From an uncultured Lachnospiraceae bacterium (GTDB taxonomy: Bacteria; Bacillota; Clostridia; Lachnospirales; Lachnospiraceae), in the NCBI GenBank assembly GCA_910586125.1, contig CAJUHP010000001.1:124001-188000 (forward strand): a stretch of 64,000 nt of DNA. Direction: 5' to 3'. The translations under genes were made by a program, and so were the position numbers. Under the pieces are notes generated by a model. It was not told the DNA's origin, ran no database searches, and worked only from the letters and a program-made list of their open reading frames with translations. Shown here piece after piece: positions 26,052 to 36,252 of the stretch. Within the stretch, counting starts at the first letter, position 1. Each line of letters opens with the position of its first letter.

Positions 26052-26212
26052 GATTTTTTGAGGATTGGCTACAGAAATTGAAGATGAATTTAGATGAGAG
26101 GAGAAAGATCTGAAGCAGACATCGAATCGGTCCGAAACGGCCCAACCGTCCTGTCATAATAGTGATACAGGTACAATGTTCTCCTCCTTCCGGCTGCCTC
26201 TTCAAAATGATC

Positions 26213-27691
26213 CTAACAGCAAAAAAGCTTCTTTTTTCTCTCCAACATCTCTTTGATTCTCTCGATATACTGGGTGACATCCTTCACATTCTCTCTCCGT
26301 TCGATCCGCCCGTTTGCATCGACCCGCTTTGAGATGCTTCCGGCCCCGCAGGCCGCGATTGTCTGTTTCTCTTCCATAATCAAAATATTATAGATCCCCT
26401 CTTTACCGGGAGCCGCAAATCCCACATTCTCCAGGTTCCCCGTCATATTCTTCTGCCGGTACAGGTAATAGGGGGACATTCCCAATGTACGCGCGCTTTT
26501 TTCCGCCACAGCCATGGCCTCGTCGGAATTTTCCATAGAAACATAGTGTTCCCGGTATTGGTTCAGTCTGGCCGCCCGCTTGACCGCCAGAGAATGGACG
26601 GTGATGCTGTCCGGCCGCAGTTTTTTCAGCTCTTCCATGGTTTGGTCCACATCCCGCACATCCTCTCCCGGAAGGCCCAGAATCAGATCCATATTGATAT
26701 TGTCAAAGCCCATCTGTCTGGCCAGAGCGAACGCCTCCCGAACCTGTTCCACCGTATGGCGACGGCCGATCCGGTCGAGCGTCTCCTGCTTCATGGTCTG
26801 GGGATTGATGGAGATACGGGTGACAGCATGATTTTTTAATACCTGAAGCTTTTCTCTGGCGATGCTGTCCGGACGGCCGGCCTCCACGGTAAATTCCCGC
26901 AGGCCCTGACAGTCAAAATGCTCCTCCACACAGGAAAGAAGGCGGTCCATCTGCTTTGGCAAAAGCGTTGTGGGCGTGCCGCCTCCGAAATAAACCGTAT
27001 TCAGTTTCTTCCCCCGAAAAATGGACGCTGTCCCCGTCAGTTCCCGCCTTACTGCCTCCACATACGCATCTGCCTGTCCGGCAAAACGTTCAAAGGGATA
27101 TGAGGTAAATGAGCAGTACAGGCAGGTCGTCGGACAAAAGGGGACGCCCACATAGAGGCTGAAGCCGTTTTCATAGTCGATCCCCTGCAAAAGCGCCTTC
27201 TCTCTGCGGGCAATCTCCAGACTCAGACCGGTCTTTTCGGGAGTGACCAGGTACTCTTTCTGCATGTAGGACGCGATCTCCGCCTCCCCTTTGCCCTCCT
27301 CCAAAAAACCCAGGGCAATCTTTGTGGGACGAATCCCCGTCAAGGTCCCCCACGGCAGTTCCCGCTGGGTGTCCTTCCGCAGCAGACCGTAAACCAGGCG
27401 CTTCAATGCGCTTTTGACCGCGGTGCGGTCCAATCCCGACACGGGCACCGCTTCACAGAACCGGCGGACAGCAGACGGTTCTCCCGCCTCGTCCCTGCCG
27501 TGCAGAACCACGCGGATCTGCTCCGGCCTGTATTCCACCAGAAGCAGCCTGCGCCATGTGCCGGGAAAATCCGGCTCCGGTCCCGAAACTCCCCACTCTT
27601 TTTTTTCAATCTCCTCGCCCGGATAAAAGGCCATCAGCAGCCCTCGGATATCGTACTCGTAGTTTTCCTCGCTCAACCGCAGTTCAATCAT
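26213..27691 (-). CDS. hemZ: Coproporphyrinogen dehydrogenase HemZ (HemN-like radical SAM)
   Basis: A 492-residue HemN-family protein of the HemZ type. The radical SAM motif CPTTCLYCSF at about residues 165-175 is followed by YFGGGTPTTLL, EAGRPDSI and NMDLILGLPGE. The N-terminal 160 residues are the HemZ-specific extension. HemZ members are found in clostridia, often without a heme pathway, so the physiological substrate may differ. It starts 36 bp after the MBL gene and closes the likely dnaE-pfkA-relA-MBL-hemZ operon. Confidence 0.92.
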   Translation of the reverse strand: MIELRLSEENYEYDIRGLLMAFYPGEEIEKKEWGVSGPEPDFPGTWRRLLLVEYRPEQIRVVLHGRDEAGEPSAVRRFCEAVPVSGLDRTAVKSALKRLVYGLLRKDTQRELPWGTLTGIRPTKIALGFLEEGKGEAEIASYMQKEYLVTPEKTGLSLEIARREKALLQGIDYENGFSLYVGVPFCPTTCLYCSFTSYPFERFAGQADAYVEAVRRELTGTASIFRGKKLNTVYFGGGTPTTLLPKQMDRLLSCVEEHFDCQGLREFTVEAGRPDSIAREKLQVLKNHAVTRISINPQTMKQETLDRIGRRHTVEQVREAFALARQMGFDNINMDLILGLPGEDVRDVDQTMEELKKLRPDSITVHSLAVKRAARLNQYREHYVSMENSDEAMAVAEKSARTLGMSPYYLYRQKNMTGNLENVGFAAPGKEGIYNILIMEEKQTIAACGAGSISKRVDANGRIERRENVKDVTQYIERIKEMLERKKKLFCC

Positions 27692-27727
27692 TTTCTTTTC
27701 TCTGTCAGATTATCGTCTCCGAATTTC

Positions 27728-28351
27728 TTATGCCAGCGGATTGTATTTTTTCTCATGACCGATCGTCGTCCCCTCGCCATGCCCCGGAAACACCTCCGTC
27801 TCCTGCGGCAGCGCAAAGAGCCGCTCTCGAAGAGAACGCCGGATCTGGGCAGAAGAGCCGGTCGGAAGATCTGTTCTGCCGTAGCTTTCATAGAACAGCG
27901 TGTCCCCGGAAAACAGCCAGCCTTCCTCCGGCAGCAAATAGCAGCAGCTCCCCGCCGTATGGCCCGGCGTCAGAAGCATGCGCACCGTATGGCCGAACAG
28001 GGAAATTTCCTCGCTGTCCTGCAGGCAGACATCCGCGGTCACAACCGTACTGCGCCCCTCCCAGGAGGCGGACAGATTGATCTGTGCATCGCCTAAAAGA
28101 GAGGTTTCCGCCTCCGCCGCATAGACCGGCGCGCCGGTCTTCTCCCGCAGCCGCCCAACCGCCAGAATATGATCGTAATGACCGTGCGTCAGAAGAATGG
28201 CCTTTATGGACAATCCCTGTTTTTCACATACTTCCAGCAGGCGGTCCGCCTCATCGCCCGGATCGATCAGAGCCGCTTGTCTTGTTTTTTCCTCTATCAA
28301 AATATAGCAGTTGGTCATCACGCTGCCAACTACGCAGGATAGCATCCGCAT
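27728..28351 (-). CDS. MBL-fold metallo-hydrolase (glyoxalase II-like)
   Basis: A 207-residue metallo-beta-lactamase-fold hydrolase with the metal motif THGHYDH and distal HTAGS, plus SGDTLF and GHG motifs. It resembles the YcbL/hydroxyacylglutathione hydrolase type. The TGATG overlap with the relA stop shows coupled translation. Substrate unknown; thioester cleavage is likely. Confidence 0.9.
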   Translation of the reverse strand: MRMLSCVVGSVMTNCYILIEEKTRQAALIDPGDEADRLLEVCEKQGLSIKAILLTHGHYDHILAVGRLREKTGAPVYAAEAETSLLGDAQINLSASWEGRSTVVTADVCLQDSEEISLFGHTVRMLLTPGHTAGSCCYLLPEEGWLFSGDTLFYESYGRTDLPTGSSAQIRRSLRERLFALPQETEVFPGHGEGTTIGHEKKYNPLA

Positions 28352-30642
28352 CAGCCTGTTGTCCTTTCTATATCCACAACGCCGTCGATCTGGCGCAGCT
28401 TTTCCACCAGGGAATGGAGTTCCTCCCTGTTTTTTGTCTCAAAAGCTGTGGAGATCGTCGCCAGTTCCTGTTTATTGATCCGGGTATTCATGGCTTTGAT
28501 ATCAATCTGACGCTCCGTAAAAACTTTGGAGATATCCACCAGAAGACCGACCCGGTTGTGCGCGTATATCTTGATCTCTGCCGAATAGATATGAGCCATC
28601 TCCGCCGATGCCTGCCACTCCGCGTCGATCAGGCGTTCTCTCTCCCGATCCGGCAGATTCATCACATTGATGCAGTCGGTTCTGTGAACCGTCACCCCGC
28701 GGCCCCTGGTCACAAAACCAACGATCTCGTCCCCCGGCACCGGACTGCAGCACTTGGAGAGGCGCACGGCCACATCGTTCAGCCCCTGGACGATGATGCC
28801 GCTCTTGGAACGTATCTGGGTCGGAGGCGTGTTTTCATTGGAGGAAAGCGTAGCCAGTACCGCCGCGTCCGTGATCTTCTTTCGCTCCTGCTTCTCCCGC
28901 TCTTCCAGCATCTTATTGATGATCTGGCCTTCCTTCAGACCGCCGTGTCCCACGGCGGCCAGCAGAGCCTCCCAGTCCCGAAACCCATATTTGTTTAGTA
29001 CCCGCTCCACGATCTCGGAGCGGTTCAGATCGCTGAATGTGATCGCCTTGCTCTTGCAGTACCGGTCAATCAGTTCTCTGCCCTTGGCAATGTTGCTCTC
29101 CTTATTCTGCGATTTGAACCAGGCGTTGATCTTATTTTTGGCCTGGGCGCTCTGGGCGATCTTCAGCCAGTCGCGGCTGGGACCGTTGGAATTCTGAGAG
29201 GTGATGATCTCCACCCGATCCCCGTTCTGCAGCGTGTAATCAATCGGCACCAGTTTTCCGTTCACTCTGGCTCCCACCATCCGGTTTCCCACCGCGCTGT
29301 GAATGCCGTAGGCAAAATCAATGGGTGTGGAGTGATTGGGCAGCGATTTCACATCGCCGTCGGGAGTAAAGCAGTACACGCTCTCGGAAAAAATATTGAA
29401 ATCGGTCTTGACCGAGGATAAAAATTCCCGGTTGTCCGACATATCCTGCTGCCATTCCAGAATCTGGCGCAGCCAGCTTAGCTTCTCCTCCTCCCGGCTC
29501 AGACCGGACTGGCTGCCGCCCTCCTTATATTTCCAATGAGCCGCAATGCCGTACTCCGCCGTGCGGTGCATTTCGTAGGTGCGGATCTGAATCTCAAACG
29601 GCTGGCCGTTGCTTCCGATCAATGTGGTGTGAAGAGACTGGTACATATTGGCCTTGGGCATGGCAATATAGTCCTTGAAGCGGCCCGGCACCGGCTTATA
29701 CATCTCATGGATAATCCCCAGTGCCGCATAGCAGTCCTTCACCGAATCCACCAGAATGCGGATGGCAAAAATATCGTAGATTTCGTCCAGCGTCTTGCCC
29801 TGGTTGACCATCTTGCGGAAAATGCTGAACAGATGCTTGACCCGGCCGTAAACCTCGCAGCGGATGCCTGCCTCGTCCATATGGTCTTTGACCTCGTGAA
29901 CGATCTCTTCCACAAACGCGTCCCGGCTCTCGCGGCTTAAGTTCAGATTTTCCATCAATTCGTTATAGACCAACGGCTCCAGATAGCGCAGGCACAGATC
30001 GTCCAGCTCGATCTTAATCCGGCTGATTCCCAGGCGGTCCGCCAGCGGCGCATAGATGTCCATCGTCTCTGTGGCCTTCTCACACTGTTTTGCCTCGGTC
30101 ATATATTCCAGCGTCCGCATATTGTGGAGGCGGTCCGCCAGCTTAATTAAAATCACGCGGATATCTCTGGCCATCGCCAAAAACATCTTGCGCAGATTCT
30201 CCGCCTGCAGTTCCAGCTTATCTTTTGACCAGGACAACTGCGTCAGTTTGGTGACGCCGTCCACCAGAATGGCCACCTCGTCGCCGAACTGTTCCCGCAC
30301 CTCCTGCAGCGTCATGGATGTGTCTTCCACCACGTCGTGAAGAATGCCGGATATGATGCTCTCTTTGTCCAGTTCCAGATTTGCCAGAATAATCGCCACG
30401 TGAACCGGGTGGATGATATAGGGTTCGCCCGATTTGCGCTTTTGATCCTTATGCGCATCTTTTGCGATCTCAAACGCGCGCCGGATCAATGTCAGGTCAT
30501 CGGAAGGATGGTACTTCCGAATGGATCGGACCAGCTCCTGATACAAAGCTTCCGGATCATTGGTTTCCTGTTGCGCATCCAGAGTCAGCCCATCCTTTAC
30601 CATCCCGTCTTCATGGATTTCTTCTCTGTAATCTGCTGTCAT
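28351..30642 (-). CDS. relA: Bifunctional (p)ppGpp synthetase/hydrolase RelA/SpoT
   Basis: A 763-residue Rel protein. Order: HD hydrolase domain (PYIIHPVHVA, ILHDVVEDT), synthetase domain, TGS domain and a C-terminal ACT domain. The synthetase shows RFKD in the RxKD position that marks bifunctional enzymes, not the EXDD motif of pure synthetases. It makes and degrades ppGpp in response to starvation. It lies about 120 bp after pfkA; that gap holds only GC-rich imperfect repeats. GGAGGTGAAGAG precedes its ATG. Confidence 0.96.
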   Translation of the reverse strand: MTADYREEIHEDGMVKDGLTLDAQQETNDPEALYQELVRSIRKYHPSDDLTLIRRAFEIAKDAHKDQKRKSGEPYIIHPVHVAIILANLELDKESIISGILHDVVEDTSMTLQEVREQFGDEVAILVDGVTKLTQLSWSKDKLELQAENLRKMFLAMARDIRVILIKLADRLHNMRTLEYMTEAKQCEKATETMDIYAPLADRLGISRIKIELDDLCLRYLEPLVYNELMENLNLSRESRDAFVEEIVHEVKDHMDEAGIRCEVYGRVKHLFSIFRKMVNQGKTLDEIYDIFAIRILVDSVKDCYAALGIIHEMYKPVPGRFKDYIAMPKANMYQSLHTTLIGSNGQPFEIQIRTYEMHRTAEYGIAAHWKYKEGGSQSGLSREEEKLSWLRQILEWQQDMSDNREFLSSVKTDFNIFSESVYCFTPDGDVKSLPNHSTPIDFAYGIHSAVGNRMVGARVNGKLVPIDYTLQNGDRVEIITSQNSNGPSRDWLKIAQSAQAKNKINAWFKSQNKESNIAKGRELIDRYCKSKAITFSDLNRSEIVERVLNKYGFRDWEALLAAVGHGGLKEGQIINKMLEEREKQERKKITDAAVLATLSSNENTPPTQIRSKSGIIVQGLNDVAVRLSKCCSPVPGDEIVGFVTRGRGVTVHRTDCINVMNLPDRERERLIDAEWQASAEMAHIYSAEIKIYAHNRVGLLVDISKVFTERQIDIKAMNTRINKQELATISTAFETKNREELHSLVEKLRQIDGVVDIERTTG

Positions 30643-30762
30643 CTCTTCACCTCCGCCTGCCCCCGTCCGTTCTGTCCCCCGTCTTTCTCCCCCTGGATTC
30701 CGGCTCAGTATCTGCCTGCCTTGCCCCGGTATCCGGCTCTATATCCGCCTGTCCGCCGCTCT

Positions 30763-31743
30763 CTACCTGTACCCGGACAGATTCAAAAAGATCTGATACT
30801 GGTCCTCTCTGATATCCTTGGAGGAATTTAACACCTCTTCAATGTCAAAATCCTGATACTCTCCGTGGAGATACCCGACAGCCCGGTTTTTCTTTCCCTC
30901 CAAAAGCAGATCCACGGCCTTGGCTCCCATGATGGAGGCATAGACCCGGTCTTTACATGTGGGCGTGCCGCCGCGCTGCATATAGCCCAGGATCGTCGCT
31001 CTGGTCTCGATTCCGGTCGCGGCCTCGATGCGCTTCGCCATGCTGGCGGAGTGCCCGATCCCCTCGGCATTGATGATGATATGGTGCGCCTTACCCATAT
31101 TCCGGTGCTCGATAATCCGGTTGATAATCACCTGCTCGTTATTGTCGTAGCGCTCCGGCAGAAGCACGTCCTCCGCGCCGTTCGCCAGACCGCACCACAG
31201 CGCGATATAACCGGCCCGGCGGCCCATAACCTCGATGATGCTGCAGCGCTCATGGGAGGTGGACGTGTCGCGGACCCGGTCGATCGCTTCCATGGCCGTA
31301 TTCACAGCCGTGTCAAACCCGATTGTGTAGTCCGTGCAGTTGATATCCAAATCAATGGTTCCCGGCAGGCCGATGGTATTGATCCCCTGTCTGGCCAGAG
31401 CCCCCGCGCCCCGGTAGGAACCGTCGCCGCCGATCACGACCAGACTGTCAATGCCGTGTTTGCGCAGAATCCCGGCCGCCTGCTCCTGCACGGCCAGCTC
31501 CTTAAACTCCTCGCAGCGGGCCGTATACAGCATCGTGCCGCCTCTCTGAATGATATCCGCCACACTGCGGTATTCCATGTCCATGATCTCTTCATTCAGG
31601 AGTCCCGCATAACCCCGCAGAATCCCCTTTACATTAAGCCCCTTGGAAATAGCCGTACGCACCACTGCCCGAATCGCCGCGTTCATGCCCGGCGCGTCGC
31701 CGCCGCTGGTCAGCACACCGATTGTCTGTACCTTGTTTCCCAT
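30763..31743 (-). CDS. pfkA: ATP-dependent 6-phosphofructokinase
   Basis: A 326-residue PfkA, normal length. Motifs are GGDAPGMNAAIRA (ATP), GGDGSYRGA, TIDLDINCTDYTIGFDTA (substrate, catalytic Asp) and EVMGR. The glycine-based GGDGS suggests an ATP-dependent rather than PPi-dependent enzyme. It follows dnaE by 56 bp, a common order in Firmicutes. Start has CAGGAGGTG upstream. Confidence 0.97.
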   Translation of the reverse strand: MGNKVQTIGVLTSGGDAPGMNAAIRAVVRTAISKGLNVKGILRGYAGLLNEEIMDMEYRSVADIIQRGGTMLYTARCEEFKELAVQEQAAGILRKHGIDSLVVIGGDGSYRGAGALARQGINTIGLPGTIDLDINCTDYTIGFDTAVNTAMEAIDRVRDTSTSHERCSIIEVMGRRAGYIALWCGLANGAEDVLLPERYDNNEQVIINRIIEHRNMGKAHHIIINAEGIGHSASMAKRIEAATGIETRATILGYMQRGGTPTCKDRVYASIMGAKAVDLLLEGKKNRAVGYLHGEYQDFDIEEVLNSSKDIREDQYQIFLNLSGYR

Positions 31744-31799
31744 ACCTTACACCTCCTGAATACTGAATATGACATCTTCCTCTCATTGTAAATCATTTT

Positions 31800-34700
31800 T
31801 TAACGCATTTCAATAGTCTTCTCTACCACTTTTACATTTTCTGCGCCAAATTTTTTTCGGAGAGCGTCCAACAGCTCCTCACGGATCCCCACGCTCCAGT
31901 TGGCCCCCATCCGCTTTTTTGCCTTCTCCGCGCGCAGATATAAAATCACCTGGCTGTTTCCGTCCGATTCCCGCAGAAGATCCTGCAGATCCGGCGCGGC
32001 CGCCTCGTAGCTTTCTCTGTCCAAAAACTGAATCCACAGCTCTCTCGGCGCCTCGTCAAAGGGCAGGATCGACTCCAAAATCAGCTTGCCCTTCGGGTCG
32101 TCCCCGATGGAAGTCCTTCCTTTGATAAACACTTTCCGATCCGGAAGAAACAAATCTTTATATTTCTCATAGTCTCTGGGAAAAACCAGGACCTCCACGC
32201 TGCCGACCAGATCTTCTATCGTTAAAAATGCCATCATCTGGTTGCTCTTTGTAGTCTTGACGGATTTTGCGGTAATCATACCGCCGATCACCGCCGTGAC
32301 GCCGTCGCCGGCCTGCGCTTTTCCCGTCTCGTCGTCCACCAGAAAGTCCAGACTTTTGGCCGTAATGTTTTTCTCCCACAAAGCGGCGCAGGCTTCCATG
32401 GGATGGCCGCTGATATAGATGCCGAGAATCTCCTTCTCAAAAGCCAGCAGTTCTTCTCTGGGGTATTCGCCCACATCCGGAAACGATACCTCATACGCCC
32501 CGCGCTCGGTTTCTTCCATCAGGTCAAACAGACTCATCTGGCCGCTGATCGAGGATTTTTTCTCCTGGTTGCGCCGTTCCAGCAGCTCCATACACACCAT
32601 CATTTTCTGCCGTCTTGTCCCGGGCAGACAGTCCATAGCGCCGCCCTTGATCAGATTTTCCAGAACCCTCTTGTTGATTTCGTTTCCGTCCATGCGGTCA
32701 ATGAAATCCTTCAGGCTCACAAAAAGACCTCCCGTCCTGCGCTCCTCTTCAATCCGCGCGATTACATTGCGCCCCACGCTCTTGATTGCGGACAGTCCAT
32801 AGCGGATCGCGCTGCCGGACACGGAGAAATTCATTACGCCCTCGTTGATATCCGGAGGCAGCAGACGGATTCCCATCTGGCGGCAGCTCAAAATATACTC
32901 GGATACTTTGGCATTGTTGTCGATCACGGAAGTCATCAGGGCAGCCATAAATTCCACCGGATAATGATATTTCAGCCAGGCCGTCTCATAAGAAACCACC
33001 GCGTAGGCCGCCGCGTGGGATTTATTAAAGGCATACTCGGCAAAATCCATCATCTCATCAAAGATCGTGTTGGCCGCCTTCTCCGAAATCCCTTTGCGGA
33101 TGCAGCCCTCCACGTCTTCTTCTTCGTTGCCGTAGACAAAATTCCGGCGCTCCCGCTTCATGACGTCGGCTTTTTTCTTGCTCATGGCCCGGCGCACCAG
33201 ATCGCTGCGCCCCATGGTATAGCCGCCCAGATCCCGCACAATCTGCATGACCTGTTCCTGGTACACCATACAGCCGTAGGTCGGCTTTAAAATCGGCTCC
33301 AACTGCGGGCAGTGGTAGGTAATGTTTGCCGGATCGTTTTTTCCCTTCAGATATTTGGAGATAAACTGCATGGGACCGGGCCGGTACAGCGAGATGCCGG
33401 CGGTCAGATCCTCTAAGCTTTCCGGCTTGAGTTCCTTGATGAAGGTTTTCATGCCCGAACTTTCCAATTGGAACACACCGTCGTTTTTTCCGGTGCTGAG
33501 CGATTCAAATACTTCACGGTCTGCAAAATCAATGTGATCTATATCAATCTTTGCCCCCTGGCTCTGTTCGGCCAGGCGCACGGCGTTCTGGATCACGGTC
33601 AGAGTCCGAAGGCCCAGGAAGTCCATTTTAAGAAGCCCCAACTCCTCCAAGAGCGTCATTGTATACTGCGTTGTGACCGCGCCGTCGGCGCCCCTGGAGA
33701 GCGGCACGTACTCTTCCACCGCCTTCTGGCTGATCACCACCCCGGCCGCATGCATGGAAGTATGACGGGGCAGGCCCTCCAGGCGCTTGGACATGTCAAT
33801 CAGATTGCGGATCTGTTCGTCGTTCTCATAGGCCGAAGCCAGCTCCGGGTTCACCTTCATGGCCGCGTCGATGGTGACAACTTTTGTATCCGGAATCCGG
33901 GCCGGGATCATCTTTGCCACGGAATCGCAGAGGGCATAGGGCAGATCCATCGCCCGGCCCACATCCCGGACCACGCCCTTGGCGGCCATCGTACCAAACG
34001 TGACGATCTGCACCACCCGGTCTTTGCCGTACTTCTCCACCACATAGTCGATTACTTCCTGGCGCCGCTCAAAGCAGAAATCCACGTCGATATCCGGCAT
34101 GGATACGCGCTCCGGATTCAGAAAACGCTCAAATAAAAGCTGGTAGGGAATCGGATCGATGTTCGTGATCTCCAGACAATAGGCCACCACGCTGCCCGCC
34201 CCGGAGCCGCGCCCCGGACCAACGATAATATCCTGGCTTCTGGCATAGTGAATAAAATCCCATACAATCAGAAAATAGTCCACATAGCCCATGGTTTCAA
34301 TCACGTCCAGCTCATATTCCAGACGTTTCAAAAGCGTCCCGTCGTCTTCGGGATAGCGCTTGGCAAGACCGCTGTAGCAGAGTTCCCGCAGATACGCCTC
34401 TGAGGTCTTGCCTCCCGGCACGTCGTACTTCGGCAGCTTCGGCACGCCGAATTCGATCTCTACATTACAGCGCTCGGCAATCTTGTGCGTATTTTCCAGA
34501 GCTTCCGGCGCATAAGGAAACAGCTCTGCCATCTCCTCCTCGGATTTTATATAGTACTGACCGCCCTCATAGCGCATCCGGTCGCTGTCGCTGACTTTTT
34601 TGTTGGTCTGAATGCAGAGCAGAATATCGTGCGGAACGGCGTCCTCGGGGGAGATATAATGTGTATCGTTGGTGCATACCAGTCCGATGCCGAGCTCCCG

Positions 34701-35288
34701 GCTTATGCGCAGAAGCCCTGCGTTGACTGTTTTCTGCTCTCGGATCCCATGGTCCTGCAGCTCCAGAAAAAAATTTCCTTTTCCAAAAATCCTCTCATAG
34801 CGCTGAGCGGCTTCCACGGCTTTCTCATAGGAAGCGCGGGCCAGATTCTTTGCCACTTCACCGGCCAGGCAGGCGCTCAGGGCAATGATCCCCTCGTGAA
34901 ACTCTTCCAAAACCTCATAATCCACCCGCGGTTTGTAATAAAAGCCGTCGATAAAGCCGCGGGAAACGATCTTCATCAGGTTATGGTAGCCCCGGTCATT
35001 TTCCGCCAACAGCACCAGATGATAATAGCGGTCGTCATCCCCCGCTTTTCCTCCTTCTTTCACAAACCGGGAACCAGGCGCCACATAGACTTCGCAGCCG
35101 ATAATCGGTTTGATGCCCGCCTTTTTTGCGGCGCGGTAAAAGTCAATGACGCCGAACATCACACCGTGGTCGGTGATGGCCAGGCTGTCCATTCCCAGCT
35201 CCTTCGCGCGGGCAACCAGTTCTCCAATCTTGGCCGAACCATCCAAAAGGCTGTATTCGGTGTGGACGTGAAGATGGGTAAACGCCAT
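31800..35288 (-). CDS. dnaE: DNA polymerase III subunit alpha (DnaE)
   Basis: A 1162-residue replicative polymerase. The N-terminal PHP domain starts FTHLHVHTEYSLLDGSAKI. The polymerase core has PDIDVDFCFERR with catalytic aspartates, and FLGLRTLTVI. A tandem helix-hairpin-helix region and an OB domain follow. The family start is the ATG 35286-35288 with GAAGGGAGG upstream; 30 further residues of open frame are promoter sequence. It heads the operon dnaE-pfkA-relA-MBL-hemZ. Confidence 0.97.
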   Translation of the reverse strand: MAFTHLHVHTEYSLLDGSAKIGELVARAKELGMDSLAITDHGVMFGVIDFYRAAKKAGIKPIIGCEVYVAPGSRFVKEGGKAGDDDRYYHLVLLAENDRGYHNLMKIVSRGFIDGFYYKPRVDYEVLEEFHEGIIALSACLAGEVAKNLARASYEKAVEAAQRYERIFGKGNFFLELQDHGIREQKTVNAGLLRISRELGIGLVCTNDTHYISPEDAVPHDILLCIQTNKKVSDSDRMRYEGGQYYIKSEEEMAELFPYAPEALENTHKIAERCNVEIEFGVPKLPKYDVPGGKTSEAYLRELCYSGLAKRYPEDDGTLLKRLEYELDVIETMGYVDYFLIVWDFIHYARSQDIIVGPGRGSGAGSVVAYCLEITNIDPIPYQLLFERFLNPERVSMPDIDVDFCFERRQEVIDYVVEKYGKDRVVQIVTFGTMAAKGVVRDVGRAMDLPYALCDSVAKMIPARIPDTKVVTIDAAMKVNPELASAYENDEQIRNLIDMSKRLEGLPRHTSMHAAGVVISQKAVEEYVPLSRGADGAVTTQYTMTLLEELGLLKMDFLGLRTLTVIQNAVRLAEQSQGAKIDIDHIDFADREVFESLSTGKNDGVFQLESSGMKTFIKELKPESLEDLTAGISLYRPGPMQFISKYLKGKNDPANITYHCPQLEPILKPTYGCMVYQEQVMQIVRDLGGYTMGRSDLVRRAMSKKKADVMKRERRNFVYGNEEEDVEGCIRKGISEKAANTIFDEMMDFAEYAFNKSHAAAYAVVSYETAWLKYHYPVEFMAALMTSVIDNNAKVSEYILSCRQMGIRLLPPDINEGVMNFSVSGSAIRYGLSAIKSVGRNVIARIEEERRTGGLFVSLKDFIDRMDGNEINKRVLENLIKGGAMDCLPGTRRQKMMVCMELLERRNQEKKSSISGQMSLFDLMEETERGAYEVSFPDVGEYPREELLAFEKEILGIYISGHPMEACAALWEKNITAKSLDFLVDDETGKAQAGDGVTAVIGGMITAKSVKTTKSNQMMAFLTIEDLVGSVEVLVFPRDYEKYKDLFLPDRKVFIKGRTSIGDDPKGKLILESILPFDEAPRELWIQFLDRESYEAAAPDLQDLLRESDGNSQVILYLRAEKAKKRMGANWSVGIREELLDALRKKFGAENVKVVEKTIEMR

Positions 35289-35322
35289 GTCTTTCCTCCC
35301 TTCTTTCCCTTGTTCTTTTTTT

Positions 35323-35351
35323 ATGATAACAGGGATCAGGCAATATCTCAA
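35323..35351 (-). promoter_or_regulatory. Probable sigma-A promoter of dnaE
   Basis: Minus strand -35 TTGAGA (35346-35351) and -10 TATCAT (35323-35328), 17-bp spacer, with TG before the -10. It lies 35 bp before the dnaE start. Confidence 0.6.
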
Positions 35352-35382
35352 GCAATTTCTCAGACAGCCAAAAATCAAACCC

Positions 35383-35440
35383 CATCAAAAAACACAGACC
35401 CGGAAGCTGTTTTCCATCTTCTGGTCTGTGTTTTTTGATG
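35383..35440 (-). terminator. Terminator of the ABC transporter operon
   Basis: A perfect 18-bp inverted repeat (35383-35400 and 35423-35440) containing an A6/T6 tract. It follows the permease stop by about 70 bp on the minus strand. Confidence 0.85.
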
Positions 35441-35508
35441 CTGCGGTTTCTTCTTATATTCTCTTTTCCTTCACCGGACAAGGAGGCCGCACGATTGTCT
35501 CTTTTAAT

Positions 35509-36252
35509 CTACTCCACCTCATACCCATTCCTGCGGTAACACATCACAAATATGCCCACCGCCAGGATTATCTCTCCCAAAAGCACTGTCACATCCAGCA
35601 AGCCGAGTGAATACGCATTCCCGTTGGCATAGCAGGATACCAGATTGGATACCACGCCGGTAAACAGAAAACGGGATATATTCTGAAACACTGGAAGCAT
35701 ATTTCCAAAAACAGGAATCAGCATAAAAACGAAAATCAACGGCGACGTCAATGTACTGGCGCTCATTTGATTTTTTGCGAATATTCCCACGATCATTCCC
35801 AAGATACAGCTTGTGATACTGGCAATCGAGGTCACAAGAACATACTGCACCAGATCAATCTGTGCCAGGGAAAGGCCGCTGACCGGGATCAGCAGGATAC
35901 TCACAAACTGCGTCTCCAGAAAAGGCGGAATCAGGCTGCCCAGGAAAAATTCCAGACCGTTTACAGAAGAGGTCATCAGAGCCCGAAGCGTGTGTTTCTC
36001 TTTTTCCTCCGCCAGTCCGGCGCTGGTGACAAACATCCCCGTCATAGTGATATTCATGGTGAGGCCCATATTCAAAACCATCGCCATAAGGCTGGGCGAA
36101 AGGGCCTCTCCCTCCATCATGGCCCCGTACAGATAACGCAGCCCCACTGTTATTCCCAATATCATCAGCGGTGCAAGAATTACATTTTTATCGGTCAGAG
36201 CCCTGGATTTGGCCCAGACAACGGCACAAACTTTTCTCATAGAAATACTCAT
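35509..36252 (-). CDS. ABC-2 type transporter permease
   Basis: A 247-residue permease with about six membrane helices and no other domain. The start is the ATG 36250-36252, forming a 4-nt ATGA overlap with the ATPase stop; the longer frame only reads through the ATPase gene. It resembles NatB-like or drug/peptide ABC-2 permeases. Substrate is unknown. Confidence 0.87.
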   Translation of the reverse strand: MSISMRKVCAVVWAKSRALTDKNVILAPLMILGITVGLRYLYGAMMEGEALSPSLMAMVLNMGLTMNITMTGMFVTSAGLAEEKEKHTLRALMTSSVNGLEFFLGSLIPPFLETQFVSILLIPVSGLSLAQIDLVQYVLVTSIASITSCILGMIVGIFAKNQMSASTLTSPLIFVFMLIPVFGNMLPVFQNISRFLFTGVVSNLVSCYANGNAYSLGLLDVTVLLGEIILAVGIFVMCYRRNGYEVE